From assembly GCA_947499505.1 (NCBI GenBank), contig CANMOQ010000002.1:372001-436000 (forward strand): 64,000 bases of DNA. The letters are read 5' to 3'. The translations under genes were made by a program, and so were the position numbers. Below the pieces are notes generated by a model that was given only the letters and a program-made list of their open reading frames with translations, was not told the DNA's origin and searched no databases. Of the stretch, positions 34,356 to 43,758 are shown in pieces. How positions within the stretch are numbered: the first letter of the stretch is position 1; the number at the start of each line of letters is the position of its first letter. Source of the DNA: an uncultured Erythrobacter sp. (GTDB lineage: Bacteria > Pseudomonadota > Alphaproteobacteria > Sphingomonadales > Sphingomonadaceae).

Positions 34356-35747
34356 ATGCGCGCGCTTTTGCACCCTTTCGCCCAGCCTTCCTCTCGCCTC
34401 GCGGCGGCAGCGTTTGCACTGATTGCCAGTTTTGCGCTGGCGGTAGAGACCGCCTCGGCGCAATCGATCCTGCGCGATGCTGAGACTGAGGCCTTGCTGG
34501 CCGATATGGCCGCACCGCTGATTGAAGCATCGGAGCTGGAGCCGGGCAATGTCGATATTGTCCTGATCAATGATCCTTCGATCAACGCCTTCGTCGCGGG
34601 CGGGCAAGTGGTCTACATCCATTCAGGCCTGATCGACGCAGCGGACACCGCCAATGAAGTGCAGGGCGTGATCGCGCACGAGCTCGGCCACATCACCGGC
34701 GGGCACATCGTGCGCTTTAATGAAGGCACCACCGCGGCGAGCAACATCTCCATCCTCTCGCTGCTGATCGGCGTTGGCGCGGCTCTGGCCGGGGCCGGCG
34801 ATGCCGCGATCGGCGCAATTATGGCGGGCCAGCGCGCAGCTCTGGGCCGGTTCCTCGCCTTTAGCCGGGTTCAGGAAAGCGCAGCCGACGCCGCGGGTGC
34901 ACGCTATCTCTCAGAGGCGGGCATTTCAGGCCGCGGCTCAATCGCATTCTTTGAAAAACTGCAAGGTCAGGCGCGCCGTTATGGCTATGCCCGCGATGAC
35001 GAAGCGGAATTCACCCGCACCCACCCGCTTTCAAGCAACCGCATCGCCCGCTTGCGCGAAGTTTACACGGTTGATCCTGCATGGGACGCGCCCGATGATC
35101 CCGAGCTTCAGGCCCGGTTCGAGCGCGTAAAGGCCAAGCTTTATGGCTTTTTGCAAGATCCGAAGCGCACGCTCAACCGCTTCCCCGAAAGCGACACGAG
35201 CGTGGCCGCGCGCTATGCCCGCGCCTATGCGTTTCACAAGGATGCGCAAATCGAGCGCGCTTTGGCAGAGGCCGACGGCTTGCTCGCCATCAATGCGGAC
35301 AACCCCTATTTCCTTGAAGTGAAGGGGCAAATTCTGCTCGAATCCGGCAAGCCGGAAGAGGCGCTGATCCCGCTGCGCCGCGCGACCGATATCACGCTCA
35401 ACCAGCCACTGATCGCCTCCATGTTTGGCCACGCTCTGATCGCGACCGAGGACGAGGCGAACTTTGCCGAGGCGGAGCGCGTGCTGCGCGCCGCCGTCTC
35501 GCGCGACCGGCTCAACCCGTTCGCCTGGTATCAGCTCGGCGTGGTCTATGCCGCGAGGGGAGACATGCCGCGTGCGCGCCTCGCCAGCGCTGAACAGCAG
35601 GTGATGACCCGCCGCTATCCTGAGGCTTTGCGCAGCGCGCAGGCCGCCGAAGCAGGATTGCCAGTGGGCACGCCTGATTGGATCAGAGCGCAGGACATTT
35701 CTCTGCAAGCGCGCAGCGAACTGGAACGGCTGCGCGATAGCCGCTAA
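34356..35747 (+). CDS. M48 metalloprotease with TPR domain (BepA-like)
   Basis: ATG 34356 starts a signal peptide ending SAQ. The M48 domain has the zinc site HELGH in GVIAHELGHITGGH and the downstream Glu in QESAADAAG. A C-terminal TPR region (about 270-440) contains repeats such as YFLEVKGQILLESGKPEEA. This is the layout of BepA/YfgC, a periplasmic protease that degrades stalled outer-membrane proteins such as LptD. Length (463 residues) fits. A role in outer-membrane quality control is established for the family and inferred here. Confidence 0.9.
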   Translation: MRALLHPFAQPSSRLAAAAFALIASFALAVETASAQSILRDAETEALLADMAAPLIEASELEPGNVDIVLINDPSINAFVAGGQVVYIHSGLIDAADTANEVQGVIAHELGHITGGHIVRFNEGTTAASNISILSLLIGVGAALAGAGDAAIGAIMAGQRAALGRFLAFSRVQESAADAAGARYLSEAGISGRGSIAFFEKLQGQARRYGYARDDEAEFTRTHPLSSNRIARLREVYTVDPAWDAPDDPELQARFERVKAKLYGFLQDPKRTLNRFPESDTSVAARYARAYAFHKDAQIERALAEADGLLAINADNPYFLEVKGQILLESGKPEEALIPLRRATDITLNQPLIASMFGHALIATEDEANFAEAERVLRAAVSRDRLNPFAWYQLGVVYAARGDMPRARLASAEQQVMTRRYPEALRSAQAAEAGLPVGTPDWIRAQDISLQARSELERLRDSR

Positions 35748-35804
35748 AGCGCGGCCAAGAGCAGCCATGCCTTTGCTGGCCGCGCAAAAATTGGGAACAG
35801 CATT

Positions 35805-36518
35805 TTGATCAAGACACTCGCAACCGCGTTTCTGGCGCTCGTCTTTGGCTTTTTGGGCGCGGCGACCTGGTCCTACACTGGCCTGGCTGACAATCGCACC
35901 CGCGCCTTCATGATGGAAAATCCTGAAATGCTGCCCGAAATGGTCGAGGCGCTGCGCAATAAGGAATCCGCCGAGCAATTGGCCGATGTCCGCGAGGAAG
36001 TGGTCACCCCCTTCCCCGGCGCGGTGATCGGCAATCCAAATGGCAGCAAGGTCCTGGTCGAGTTTACCGATTACAATTGCCCCTATTGCGAGGCGAGCCT
36101 TGAGGACGTGAACCGTCTGGTCGCGGAAGAACCCGAATTGAAGGTGGTCGTGCGCGAATGGTCGATCTTTGACGGCAGCGAAGGCGCCGCGCGCATGGCG
36201 CTGGCCGCTGCGATGCAGGGCAAATACGCCGCCTTTCACGAGGCGATGTTCCGCCTTGGCCCGGCAACCCCTGAAACGGTTGAAGCCGCCGCGCGCGAAG
36301 CAGGCCTAGACTGGGAAAAGGCACAGGCAGACGCCGTGTCCGATCCGGTCAGCGTAGAGCTGGCCCGCAATCTCTCGCTCGCTCAGCAGCTCGGCTTTTC
36401 CGGCACGCCTGCATGGGTCACCGGCAATCAAGTGATCGGCGGCGCAGTCGGGTATGACGGGCTGAAAGAAGCGCTGAGCGAGGCCGGCGCAGAAGCGCAA
36501 TATACCTCTGGCGCCTAA
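35805..36518 (+). CDS. DsbA-family thiol oxidoreductase
   Basis: TTG 35805 is the best start: GGGAACAG lies upstream and a signal/anchor (MIKTLATAFLALVFGFLG) follows. The thioredoxin-fold domain has the redox motif CPYC in FTDYNCPYCEAS, the helical insert, and the cis-Pro region GTPAWV. The N-terminal Met/Glu-rich stretch resembles the oligomerisation segment of ScsC/Com1-type proteins. At 237 residues it is a periplasmic disulphide oxidase or isomerase. It shares one base with the next metallopeptidase gene, so the two may be co-expressed. Confidence 0.88.
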   Translation: MIKTLATAFLALVFGFLGAATWSYTGLADNRTRAFMMENPEMLPEMVEALRNKESAEQLADVREEVVTPFPGAVIGNPNGSKVLVEFTDYNCPYCEASLEDVNRLVAEEPELKVVVREWSIFDGSEGAARMALAAAMQGKYAAFHEAMFRLGPATPETVEAAAREAGLDWEKAQADAVSDPVSVELARNLSLAQQLGFSGTPAWVTGNQVIGGAVGYDGLKEALSEAGAEAQYTSGA

Positions 36519-37549
36519 TGCTTAGGCAGGGTCAATTTCGGCGCTGGGCGCTAAGCGCAGCGATCGCCTGTTTGATAGGCACGCCGGGCTCAGCGCAGGG
36601 CGAGACAGCGCCCGCACCGCCGTCAGAGGCAAATTACGCCGCGATACTGACCGCACTGAAAGAACATCACGCGCTCGACCAAAGGCTGCAGGATGTCGGC
36701 TGGAAATTGGTGCGCGGCAATGCCGAATACTGCCCAAAAACTGTGCAATCAATCGGGCTGCAATTGCAGGATATGGTTGCTTTTGAAGAGCCAAGCGACC
36801 CGCGCGCCGCCCTTGGGTTATACGGTGATTTCGCGGTGCAGACGGTCGCTAGCGGATCACCCGCCTGGAACGCAGGCGACCTCAGCTTTCGCAGAGAAAT
36901 CACGCAGCTGAACTCTGAGGAGATCAATCGATGGCCCGCAGAAGACCGCTCTCATTGGCAGCGCCTGACCCGGGCGCATGATTACATCGACAAGGCTTTG
37001 GCGAACGACGGGCGCGTTATCATAACCCTTGTCGGCGGAGCCCAGCTGATAGTCAGGTCAGAAAAAGTCTGCGCCACCCGCTTTGAACTTGCAGGCGGCA
37101 GCAAGCGAGCGCTGGCAGAGGGATCGCGCGTTGTGATCGGATCAAAATTTGTTGGCTTTGGCTATCCAGAAGACGAATTCGCCGCAGCGGTCGCGCATGA
37201 GCTCGCGCACAATCTGCTAGATCACCGGGCGTGGCTCGATGCCAATGGTCGGGGGCGCAAAAACGTCCGCCTGACGGAGCACGAGGCAGACCGGTTGATG
37301 CCGTGGCTGCTCGCCAATGCGGGCTACGCGCCGAGCGCGGCGCATCGTTTCATGACGAGATGGGGCCCAAAGCACGACGGCGGCCTGTTTCGCAGGCGCA
37401 CGCATGATGGCTGGGACGAGCGCGCCGAATTCATTCAGGCCGAGGTGGAATTGATCGAAGCCCTTCAAAGATCGACCGAATTTGAAGGCGCCGATTGGCG
37501 CACAGGCTTTCGCCGCGAGATCAATCCCGAGGCCGCCCTCAAAAGATAA
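36518..37549 (+). CDS. M48-like metallopeptidase
   Basis: The ATG overlaps the previous stop by one base (TAATG). The 343-residue protein has a signal peptide (cleavage about SAQG), a PDZ-free N-terminal domain and the zinc motif HELAH in AVAHELAHNLLDH. A third ligand is likely in TEHEADRLMPWL. It differs from BepA by lacking TPR repeats. Such short exported M48-like proteins occur in many sphingomonads with unknown substrates. The DsbA-like neighbour may supply its disulphides (Cys at about 72 and 188). Confidence 0.82.
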   Translation: MLRQGQFRRWALSAAIACLIGTPGSAQGETAPAPPSEANYAAILTALKEHHALDQRLQDVGWKLVRGNAEYCPKTVQSIGLQLQDMVAFEEPSDPRAALGLYGDFAVQTVASGSPAWNAGDLSFRREITQLNSEEINRWPAEDRSHWQRLTRAHDYIDKALANDGRVIITLVGGAQLIVRSEKVCATRFELAGGSKRALAEGSRVVIGSKFVGFGYPEDEFAAAVAHELAHNLLDHRAWLDANGRGRKNVRLTEHEADRLMPWLLANAGYAPSAAHRFMTRWGPKHDGGLFRRRTHDGWDERAEFIQAEVELIEALQRSTEFEGADWRTGFRREINPEAALKR

Positions 37550-37742
37550 GCAGCGCAGAAGTGAGTGCAGCGCGCACCGTACTTCCACTCAAAGCGACTA
37601 ACTGACTAACCTTTAGGCAAGCCAAACCGCTCAATTCTTTACGCAATCGGCAGTTTTCCGGGGCAGAAAGTGCGGCCCACGCGATCACCCGCAGGCAAAA
37701 CTAGCTGCCATCCACCGCACAATTCGTCTACAAGGGTCGGCC

Positions 37743-39002
37743 ATGGTCATGCTACCTATTCAGCCTACGCCGTTCTTTGCCAGTAAGAACAGAGCGTTCT
37801 GGACTCTCCAGCTCTCCGGCTGGGGCGGGTATTTTCTGCTGAGGACCGTTGTCGCGGTGGCCAATGATCAGCCGCTCGATCTGGTGGTACTACTGCTGCT
37901 CACGACCATAACCGGCTTTTCCATCACGCTGGTTCTATCGGTGATTTACCGCCAGCTGATTGGGCGCCAGCCGATTGTGACCTGGGGAACGACCGCTGCG
38001 GTGGTGCTCGCGGCGGTCATGATCCACGCCTCGATCGATGCCTGGGTGCAAAACCTCTATATCGGCGGCGCAAGCGAGACGAGCTTCGCGCAGCGCCTGA
38101 TCGGCAGCTCCTTTATCCCGCTGACCCTGCTCGGCGGGTGGAGCGCGCTCTACTACGCGATCAGCTACTTCCTCACCGTCGAGGAGCAAGCCGACCGGCT
38201 TGAGCGGCTAGAGGCACAAGCGACCAGCGCTCAGTTGGCGATGCTGCGCTATCAGCTAAACCCGCATTTCCTGTTCAACACGTTGAATTCGATCAGCACT
38301 TTGGTGCTGCTGAAACAGACCGAGCCCGCCAATGCGATGCTAACCCGCCTCTCCAGCTTCCTGCGCCACACTTTGGTCAGCGAACCCGGCAGCCAGGTAA
38401 CCCTGGCGCAAGAGGTCGAAACGCTGCAGCTCTATCTCGATATTGAGCGAATGCGGTTTGAAGAGCGGCTGCGCACCAAATTCGCCATCGAAGACGACGC
38501 GATGGATGCGCGCCTGCCCTCCATGCTGCTTCAGCCTTTGGTCGAAAACGCTGTGAAATACGCCGTGTCCGCCCAGGAAGAGGGCGCGCAGATCACCCTG
38601 TCCGCCCGGATCATGGCCGGACGCCTGCGCATCACTGTCGAAGACACCGGCCCCGGCGCGAATGCGCCCGCGCGGCATGAACTGCTCGATTATGAGCAAG
38701 ACAAAGCGAACCAACCGGTCTCCACCGGCGTTGGCCTGGCCAATATTCGCAACCGCCTGATGCAGGCTTATGGTCCGGATCATAAGTTTGAGACCCGTTC
38801 TGATCCCGGCGGCGGCTTTGCCGTTACGATTGAAATCCCCTTCCAGATGGAAGACGAATTTGCACTTGGCCCTGATACTCAAGCTGCAAGCACAACCGGC
38901 TCCGACCCCGCGGATGCCAATTCTGCCGCCCCCGGCACCAACCCCCAGCCAGCGTCGGTGATTACCCTTAATCCCAGACGCGCCATTGGACCTGCTGCAT
39001 GA
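37743..39002 (+). CDS. LytS-type sensor histidine kinase
   Basis: The 419-residue protein has four predicted membrane helices in its first 150 residues (such as LDLVVLLLLTTITGFSITLV), then the His_kinase (LytS/YehU) domain with the phospho-acceptor His in LNPHFLFNTLNS. The HATPase domain has an N-box LVENAVKYA and GVGLANIRNRL. The Ala/Pro/Thr-rich tail is probably disordered. It has no separate sensory domain, so the membrane part is the sensor. It overlaps the LytTR regulator gene by 4 bp; the two form one two-component system. Confidence 0.92.
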   Translation: MVMLPIQPTPFFASKNRAFWTLQLSGWGGYFLLRTVVAVANDQPLDLVVLLLLTTITGFSITLVLSVIYRQLIGRQPIVTWGTTAAVVLAAVMIHASIDAWVQNLYIGGASETSFAQRLIGSSFIPLTLLGGWSALYYAISYFLTVEEQADRLERLEAQATSAQLAMLRYQLNPHFLFNTLNSISTLVLLKQTEPANAMLTRLSSFLRHTLVSEPGSQVTLAQEVETLQLYLDIERMRFEERLRTKFAIEDDAMDARLPSMLLQPLVENAVKYAVSAQEEGAQITLSARIMAGRLRITVEDTGPGANAPARHELLDYEQDKANQPVSTGVGLANIRNRLMQAYGPDHKFETRSDPGGGFAVTIEIPFQMEDEFALGPDTQAASTTGSDPADANSAAPGTNPQPASVITLNPRRAIGPAA

Positions 39003-39796
39003 CCATACGCACAATCCTAGTCGACGATGAAAAACTGGCCATTCAAGGCCTGCAACTGAGGCTCGAGGCGTTTGACGATGTCGAAATTATCGACACCTGC
39101 TCAAACGGCCGCGAAGCCATTCGCAAAATCAAGACGCAAAAGCCCGATCTGGTGTTTCTCGACATCCAAATGCCCGGCTTCGACGGATTTTCTGTCGTCA
39201 AAGGCGTGATGGAAATCGAACCGCCCCTGTTCGTGTTCGTTACCGCTTTTGAAGAGCACGCGATCCGCGCGTTTGAGACCAATGCGGTGAATTACCTGAT
39301 GAAGCCGGTCGACGAGGACAAACTCGCCGATACGCTGGAGCGGGTGCGCCAACGCATCACGGAGAAGAAATCGGCGGAAGAGGCCGAGAAGCTCAAAGAC
39401 GTGCTGGCCGAAGTCGCGCCGGACAAGGCCGATGAGTTCTGCGAGGCTGCTGGTGAAACGTCCGAGCGGTTTGAGAAGCTGATCAATGTGAAGGATCGCG
39501 GACAAATCTTCCGCGTAGAGGTCGAGTCGATCGAACACATCGAGGCGGCTGGCGATTACATGTGCATCTACACCGGCGACAATTCGCTGATCCTGCGCGA
39601 GACGATGAAGGATCTGGAGCGCCGCCTTGACCCGCGCAAGTTCCAGCGTGTGCATCGCTCCACCATCGTCAATCTTGACCAGGTGCGCCAAGTGAAGCCG
39701 CACACCAATGGCGAATGCTTCCTGGTGCTGGATTCGGGCGCCGAGGTGAAGGTGAGCCGGTCTTATCGAGATGTCGTGGCGCGCTTTGTGCATTAG
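38999..39796 (+). CDS. LytTR-family response regulator
   Basis: The 265-residue protein has an N-terminal receiver (VDDEKLA, phospho-acceptor Asp in VFLDIQMPGFDG, Lys in LMKPVDE) and a C-terminal LytTR DNA-binding domain (about 155-265) with the typical VESIEHIEAAGDYMCIYT and FQRVHRSTIVNLDQV blocks. It overlaps the LytS kinase gene by 4 bp. LytTR proteins bind paired short repeats upstream of targets; I could not identify such a site here. No target gene is co-encoded. Confidence 0.92.
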   Translation: MTIRTILVDDEKLAIQGLQLRLEAFDDVEIIDTCSNGREAIRKIKTQKPDLVFLDIQMPGFDGFSVVKGVMEIEPPLFVFVTAFEEHAIRAFETNAVNYLMKPVDEDKLADTLERVRQRITEKKSAEEAEKLKDVLAEVAPDKADEFCEAAGETSERFEKLINVKDRGQIFRVEVESIEHIEAAGDYMCIYTGDNSLILRETMKDLERRLDPRKFQRVHRSTIVNLDQVRQVKPHTNGECFLVLDSGAEVKVSRSYRDVVARFVH

Positions 39797-39880
39797 TTTG
39801 TGTTCGCCCATCCGGGCGAACTCCTCGGTGCAGTCCCTCCGCTTCGCTACGGTGCACCTGCGGGCGGCCAGTCGTGCTTG

Positions 39881-39901
39881 CGGTCCGCTGGTCGCGGACC
39901 G
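39881..39901 (+). terminator. GC-rich hairpin after the LytTR gene
   Basis: CGGTCCGC-TGGTC-GCGGACCG, a perfect 8-bp stem with a 5-nt loop, 85 bp past the stop. There is no U-tract, so it may stop transcription with Rho or simply be a structured spacer. Confidence 0.4.
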
Positions 39902-39985
39902 AGCGCTGCTGCTGGGCCTAGCTGTTAGGGCTGACTTCGGCGCGAGGTGCCACAAGGGCAGGTTTTAAGGCCCCTTTTTGCAAAA

Positions 39986-40077
39986 CCGTTCGTGCTGAGC
40001 TTGTCGAAGCACTGCTTTTTAACTTAGCATCGTGCATAAGTTGAAAAACAGCCCTTCGACAGGCTCAGGGCGAACGG
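39986..40077. repeat. REP-like inverted pair
   Basis: Two 29-nt units face each other (39986-40014 and 40049-40077), sharing CCGTTCG...CTGAGC...TGTCGAAG. Each unit has its own small stem, GTGCT/AGCAC on the left and GCCCT/AGGGC on the right, so the stems are kept while the bases differ. This matches the palindromic intergenic repeats scattered in many proteobacterial genomes. It fills most of the 290-bp gap before nadC; the rest shows only the hairpin at 39881-39901. Confidence 0.75.
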
Positions 40078-40086
40078 AGGTATCTA

Positions 40087-40947
40087 ATGACGTTCACCAT
40101 CCCTGGCTTCGATCTAGATCAATTCGTCCGCAGCACTTTGGCAGAGGACTTGGGCGAGGGACTGATCGGCGGTGGGCGCGATGTCACCTCGGAAAGCGTG
40201 ATCCCCGCTGATGCGCGTTTTGCCGGAGTGATGGACAGCCGCGATGCGATCGTCGTCGCCGGCCTGCCCATTGCCGAGGCATTTTTCCGCGCGCTGGAGC
40301 CAGAGATCGAAATCGAGCTCCTCGTCGATGATGGCGATGCGGTCGAGCCCGGCACTGACCTCATGCGGCTTGCCGGCAATGCGCGCGGCCTCCTCACCGC
40401 AGAGCGCAGCGCGCTCAACACAGTCCAGCACCTCTCCGGCATTGCCACCATGGCTCGCGAATATGTGACCGCGATGGACAATCCCGATTGCACCCTGCTC
40501 GACACGCGCAAGACCATCCCCGGGATGCGCCATCTGGAGAAATACGCCACCCGCATGGGCGGGGCGAGCAATCACCGCATGGGCCTGTGGGATGCCGCGA
40601 TGATCAAAGACAACCATGTCGCCGTCGCGGGCTCCGTCGGTGAAGCCGTGCGCCGCGCATGGGAAGCAGGGGTTGAGCACATCATCTGCGAGGTCGACCG
40701 GCTCGACCAGATCGGCCCTGCCCTGCAAGCGGGCGCGCATCACCTGCTGCTCGACAATATGTCGCCAGAGACCCTGCGCGAAGCGGTGGCGATGGTGGAT
40801 GGCCGCGTACCGTGCGAGGCATCAGGCGGGATCAACCTCGACACGATCAAGGCAAAGGCCGCCACCGGGGTGCAATTCGTCTCGGTCGGGCGCCTGACAC
40901 AAAGCGCACCCGCCGCAGACATAGGCCTCGATTTCAAGCCCGTATGA
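40087..40947 (+). CDS. nadC: Nicotinate-nucleotide pyrophosphorylase (carboxylating)
   Basis: This enzyme turns quinolinate and PRPP into nicotinate mononucleotide, CO2 and pyrophosphate in de novo NAD synthesis. The 286-residue length is normal. Visible blocks are the N-terminal EDLGEGLIGGGRDVTSE, AERSALNTVQHLSGIAT, LDTRKTIPGMRHLEKYA (active-site Arg/Lys region), GGASNHRMGL, KDNHV and EASGGINLDTI with the phosphate loop VSVGRLTQSAPA. nadA and nadB are not adjacent. The ribosome site GGAGG overlaps the right arm of the REP-like repeat. Confidence 0.96.
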   Translation: MTFTIPGFDLDQFVRSTLAEDLGEGLIGGGRDVTSESVIPADARFAGVMDSRDAIVVAGLPIAEAFFRALEPEIEIELLVDDGDAVEPGTDLMRLAGNARGLLTAERSALNTVQHLSGIATMAREYVTAMDNPDCTLLDTRKTIPGMRHLEKYATRMGGASNHRMGLWDAAMIKDNHVAVAGSVGEAVRRAWEAGVEHIICEVDRLDQIGPALQAGAHHLLLDNMSPETLREAVAMVDGRVPCEASGGINLDTIKAKAATGVQFVSVGRLTQSAPAADIGLDFKPV

Positions 40948-40999
40948 CGTCGGCTTGTCTGGCCCGCATAAAAGCCGCAGCAATCAAGAGCGTCCCGGC

Positions 41000-41440
41000 A
41001 TGATCGACCAAATACGTTTGCGGCCATGGCCAATCCACGGATTCGCGGTGATTTTTCTAGGCGTAGGTCTCTGGGCGCTGATTGGCGGCCTCAATGAGAT
41101 TGACGGTTGGCTTGCCCAGTATCGCGAACTCATGCCTCAATTCCCTTGGGACCGTGACTGGGTCATCGTCGCCCTTTCAGCCCGGTTCTCGATCATCTGC
41201 ATTCCTGTGATCGCGATCTGGGGCTTTCGCAGCGTGGTCGCTCGTGTGCTGGTCTGCGCATTCACGCTGATCCCGCTCATGGGCATGATCCGCCAATTTG
41301 GCGAAGCATTGGATGGCCTGGGTTGGGGCGCGTTTGCTGGAGGCGGCCTTCTGGTAGTAGGATGTGCTCCGTTATATTTACCATCAGCGCGCGCATGGTT
41401 CGCGCCAGAACCCCCTGATCAGGTGGCAGTATTCGAATGA
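41000..41440 (+). CDS. Small membrane protein of unknown function
   Basis: ATG 41000 gives a natural N-terminus (MIDQIRLRPWP); the frame is open 45 bp further up without a better start. The 146-residue product has four predicted membrane helices (around 14-32, 58-76, 83-100, 112-128) and no conserved motif that I recognise. It overlaps the RNase T2 gene by 4 bp (ATGA) and probably shares its transcript with nadC and that nuclease. Confidence 0.7.
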   Translation: MIDQIRLRPWPIHGFAVIFLGVGLWALIGGLNEIDGWLAQYRELMPQFPWDRDWVIVALSARFSIICIPVIAIWGFRSVVARVLVCAFTLIPLMGMIRQFGEALDGLGWGAFAGGGLLVVGCAPLYLPSARAWFAPEPPDQVAVFE

Positions 41441-42138
41441 GATTGATTGCGCTCCTCGCCATCACGGCCACGGCTGTGCCTACAGTTGCACACGCCCAGG
41501 CTTATCAGTGCCAAATACCCCGGATCAGCAGCGTGCCGCAGGTCTCGCCGAACGGACAGACGCGCAAATTGCCGATCACCGGCTACACTATGGCGCTGAG
41601 CTGGTCTCCGGCCTTTTGCCGCACGCGGCAGGACAGCCGCTCGCACGCAACCCAATGCAACGGTGACAACGGCAGTTTTGGTCTGATCGTCCACGGCCTG
41701 TGGCCGGAAAGCGGGCGGACATGGCCGCAATGGTGCCCCACGCAGGGCCGCCTGACGCCCACAGAAACACGCCGCAATATGTGCATGATGCCCAGCGCCC
41801 GGCTGGTCGCGCGGCAATGGGCCAAACACGGCAGCTGCATGACCAAGCGGCCCGATACCTATTTCAAGGTCACGCGGATTTTGTGGGAGAGCCTGCGCAT
41901 CCCCGATTATGACCGGATCAGCCGCGAGGATGGCCTGACCGCCGGGCGCATCCGCCAGGCCTTTGCCGATGCCAATGGCGGGTGGAGCGCCAGCCAAGTC
42001 GGCGTGAAGCTAAACCGCCAAGGCTGGCTGGAGGAAATCCGGCTGTGTTACAACAAACGCTTCCGCCCCACCCGCTGCACATCCAGCCGTTACGGCGCAA
42101 AGGACGGGGTCCGCGCGAAGATCTGGCGCGGCTTGTAA
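41437..42138 (+). CDS. Secreted ribonuclease T2
   Basis: The 233-residue protein has a signal peptide (cleavage AHA-Q) and both conserved active-site segments of the T2 family: HGLWPE (in SFGLIVHGLWPESG) and WAKHGSC (in ARQWAKHGSCMT), with the two catalytic histidines and Glu. Several cysteines could pair in the periplasm. T2 enzymes cut single-stranded RNA with little base preference through 2',3'-cyclic phosphates. It overlaps the upstream membrane-protein gene by 4 bp. It is probably a periplasmic RNA scavenger. Confidence 0.93.
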   Translation: MRLIALLAITATAVPTVAHAQAYQCQIPRISSVPQVSPNGQTRKLPITGYTMALSWSPAFCRTRQDSRSHATQCNGDNGSFGLIVHGLWPESGRTWPQWCPTQGRLTPTETRRNMCMMPSARLVARQWAKHGSCMTKRPDTYFKVTRILWESLRIPDYDRISREDGLTAGRIRQAFADANGGWSASQVGVKLNRQGWLEEIRLCYNKRFRPTRCTSSRYGAKDGVRAKIWRGL

Positions 42139-42165
42139 GAGTGCCCAGCAAAACGGAAACAAGCT

Positions 42166-42657
42166 ATGACTAAGTTGCGAGCGATGGCCTTGCTTTTGGC
42201 GCTCTCGCTGGGAGCGTGCATGGCGCCGGCCCAATCGGGACGTCTGGATGAAAGCGCAGTGTACATCATCAGGCATTTGCAAAAGGCGAAAGGCGATGAT
42301 CCAGCTCTCACCAGCGAGGGAGCCGCCAACGCTCAGCGCCTTGCCGCCATGCTGGCGGGCGCAAACATCACCGCGGTCTACGCCACCCGCACGCGCCGCG
42401 CGATGGAGACGGGTGCGCCGCTCGCAAGCCAAATCGGCGTTGCAATCACGCCGTACGATCCGCGCAATCCCGATGCTCTGGCCGCTGAGGTTGCTGGCAG
42501 CAAAGGATCAGTGCTGGTGGTCGGCCACAGCAACACCGTTGGCGACCTGGTGACGCGTTTCGGCGGCAACACTGCGCCGGAACTGACCGAGCAGGATTAC
42601 GGCACGCTGTTTATGGTGGATGAGGCGGGGAATGTGAACGAATTCGGGGTCGAGTAG
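42166..42657 (+). CDS. Exported histidine-phosphatase (SixA/PGM-like) lipoprotein
   Basis: The 163-residue product starts with a lipoprotein signal (LSLGACMAP, lipid-accepting Cys18). The histidine-phosphatase core shows YIIRHLQKAKGD (RH motif), the region LTSEGAANAQRLA, TRTRRAMETG and the second His in VVGHSNTVGD. RH here is followed by LQ rather than G, as in SixA-like members. Substrate unknown. As a lipoprotein it would act on extracytoplasmic phosphoesters. It reads in the same direction as RNase T2, 27 bp downstream. Confidence 0.85.
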   Translation: MTKLRAMALLLALSLGACMAPAQSGRLDESAVYIIRHLQKAKGDDPALTSEGAANAQRLAAMLAGANITAVYATRTRRAMETGAPLASQIGVAITPYDPRNPDALAAEVAGSKGSVLVVGHSNTVGDLVTRFGGNTAPELTEQDYGTLFMVDEAGNVNEFGVE

Positions 42658-42804
42658 GGGGCTCGCTGCAACAAATGCGTCTCTATCGCGGCCAAAGCGT
42701 GCGCGTGAAGATCTGACGCGAGTATCTGAGCCACTGAGCCCAATCGGATCGAATGCGGCCCCCACACGTTTCTAAGGCACACTCCCACCCAAGGAGGCCT
42801 GAAA

Positions 42805-43704
42805 ATGTCGAAGTTCGCTCTACTGCTAACGCTGTTCGCCGCCGCTATCACTCCTACGCACGCGATAGCTCAATCGTTCAGCGTGGAGCGCTTTGCTCAG
42901 GATGGTGATGGCTCGGTCAACACCTGGATACTCGAGAGCGAGAATGAAGTCGTCGTAATCGATACGCAAAGATCCCTCTCGGCCGGAGCTGCGGCCGCCG
43001 AGCAGGTAAAGGCGATTGGAAAGCCAGTTGCTGCGATACTTCTCACCCACCCACACCCAGATCATTTCGGCGGGCTGGCCTCGTTCATTGCTGCATTTCC
43101 TGAAGTGCCGGTTTACGCATCCCCCAAAACCGCTGAAATAATGAGGACCGATGGGAACGGCTTTATTGCGATGACAAAACAAGTGCTGGGCAGCGATGCC
43201 CCAGATCAGCAACCGCTACCGACCCTCCATTTTAGCGATGGAGACACTCTAACTTTTGGCGCTATCAAGCTGAAAGTCGAAAACATTGGGCAAGGCGAAG
43301 CGGATGCCATGACCGTGTTCTATTCGTTTCAGGAAAACGCGTTGTTCGCTGGAGATATCGTAGACAACAAAATGACCCCATTCCTGCTTGAGGGGCACAC
43401 TGCCCAATGGCTCGAGCAATTGGAGCAGGTCAAGGGCGCATATGACGCTGCAAATCCACTGGTCTATCCCGGCCACGGTCAGCAAGCGACTATGGCTTTG
43501 TTCGACAAACAGATCGGGATGCTGCGATGGCTGAGGGCGCGGATCGGTTCTCTGGCGCAAAATGGGTTTTCCGAGGAAGAAGCTACCCAGATCGCAGCAG
43601 AGTATGACCGAAGGTATCCCAATCATCCGCCGGTCGCAGCGATCCCCGGCCTTGCCACATTAAACGTGCAAGCCGTCGCCGAGGAATTGAGTGCTGGCCA
43701 ATAG
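42805..43704 (+). CDS. MBL-fold metallo-hydrolase, exported
   Basis: The 299-residue protein has a signal peptide (cleavage AIA-Q). The metallo-beta-lactamase signature THPHPDHFGG supplies the H-x-H-x-D-H zinc ligands; further ligands are likely in LFAGDIVDNK and YPGHGQ. It lacks the features of true beta-lactamases. GGAGG lies 9 nt before the ATG. Members of this subgroup (quinoprotein-relay or SdsA-like periplasmic hydrolases) have varied substrates and none can be assigned here. Confidence 0.87.
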   Translation: MSKFALLLTLFAAAITPTHAIAQSFSVERFAQDGDGSVNTWILESENEVVVIDTQRSLSAGAAAAEQVKAIGKPVAAILLTHPHPDHFGGLASFIAAFPEVPVYASPKTAEIMRTDGNGFIAMTKQVLGSDAPDQQPLPTLHFSDGDTLTFGAIKLKVENIGQGEADAMTVFYSFQENALFAGDIVDNKMTPFLLEGHTAQWLEQLEQVKGAYDAANPLVYPGHGQQATMALFDKQIGMLRWLRARIGSLAQNGFSEEEATQIAAEYDRRYPNHPPVAAIPGLATLNVQAVAEELSAGQ

Positions 43705-43758
43705 CCTACTTTGATCCGGATCAATGACAGGCGGGCGCGAATCCGCGATCCTTGGTGC

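Noticed and set aside
35031..36239. 402-residue minus-strand frame across the M48 and DsbA-like genes
   Set aside because: It crosses two genes with clear catalytic motifs and has no recognisable product.
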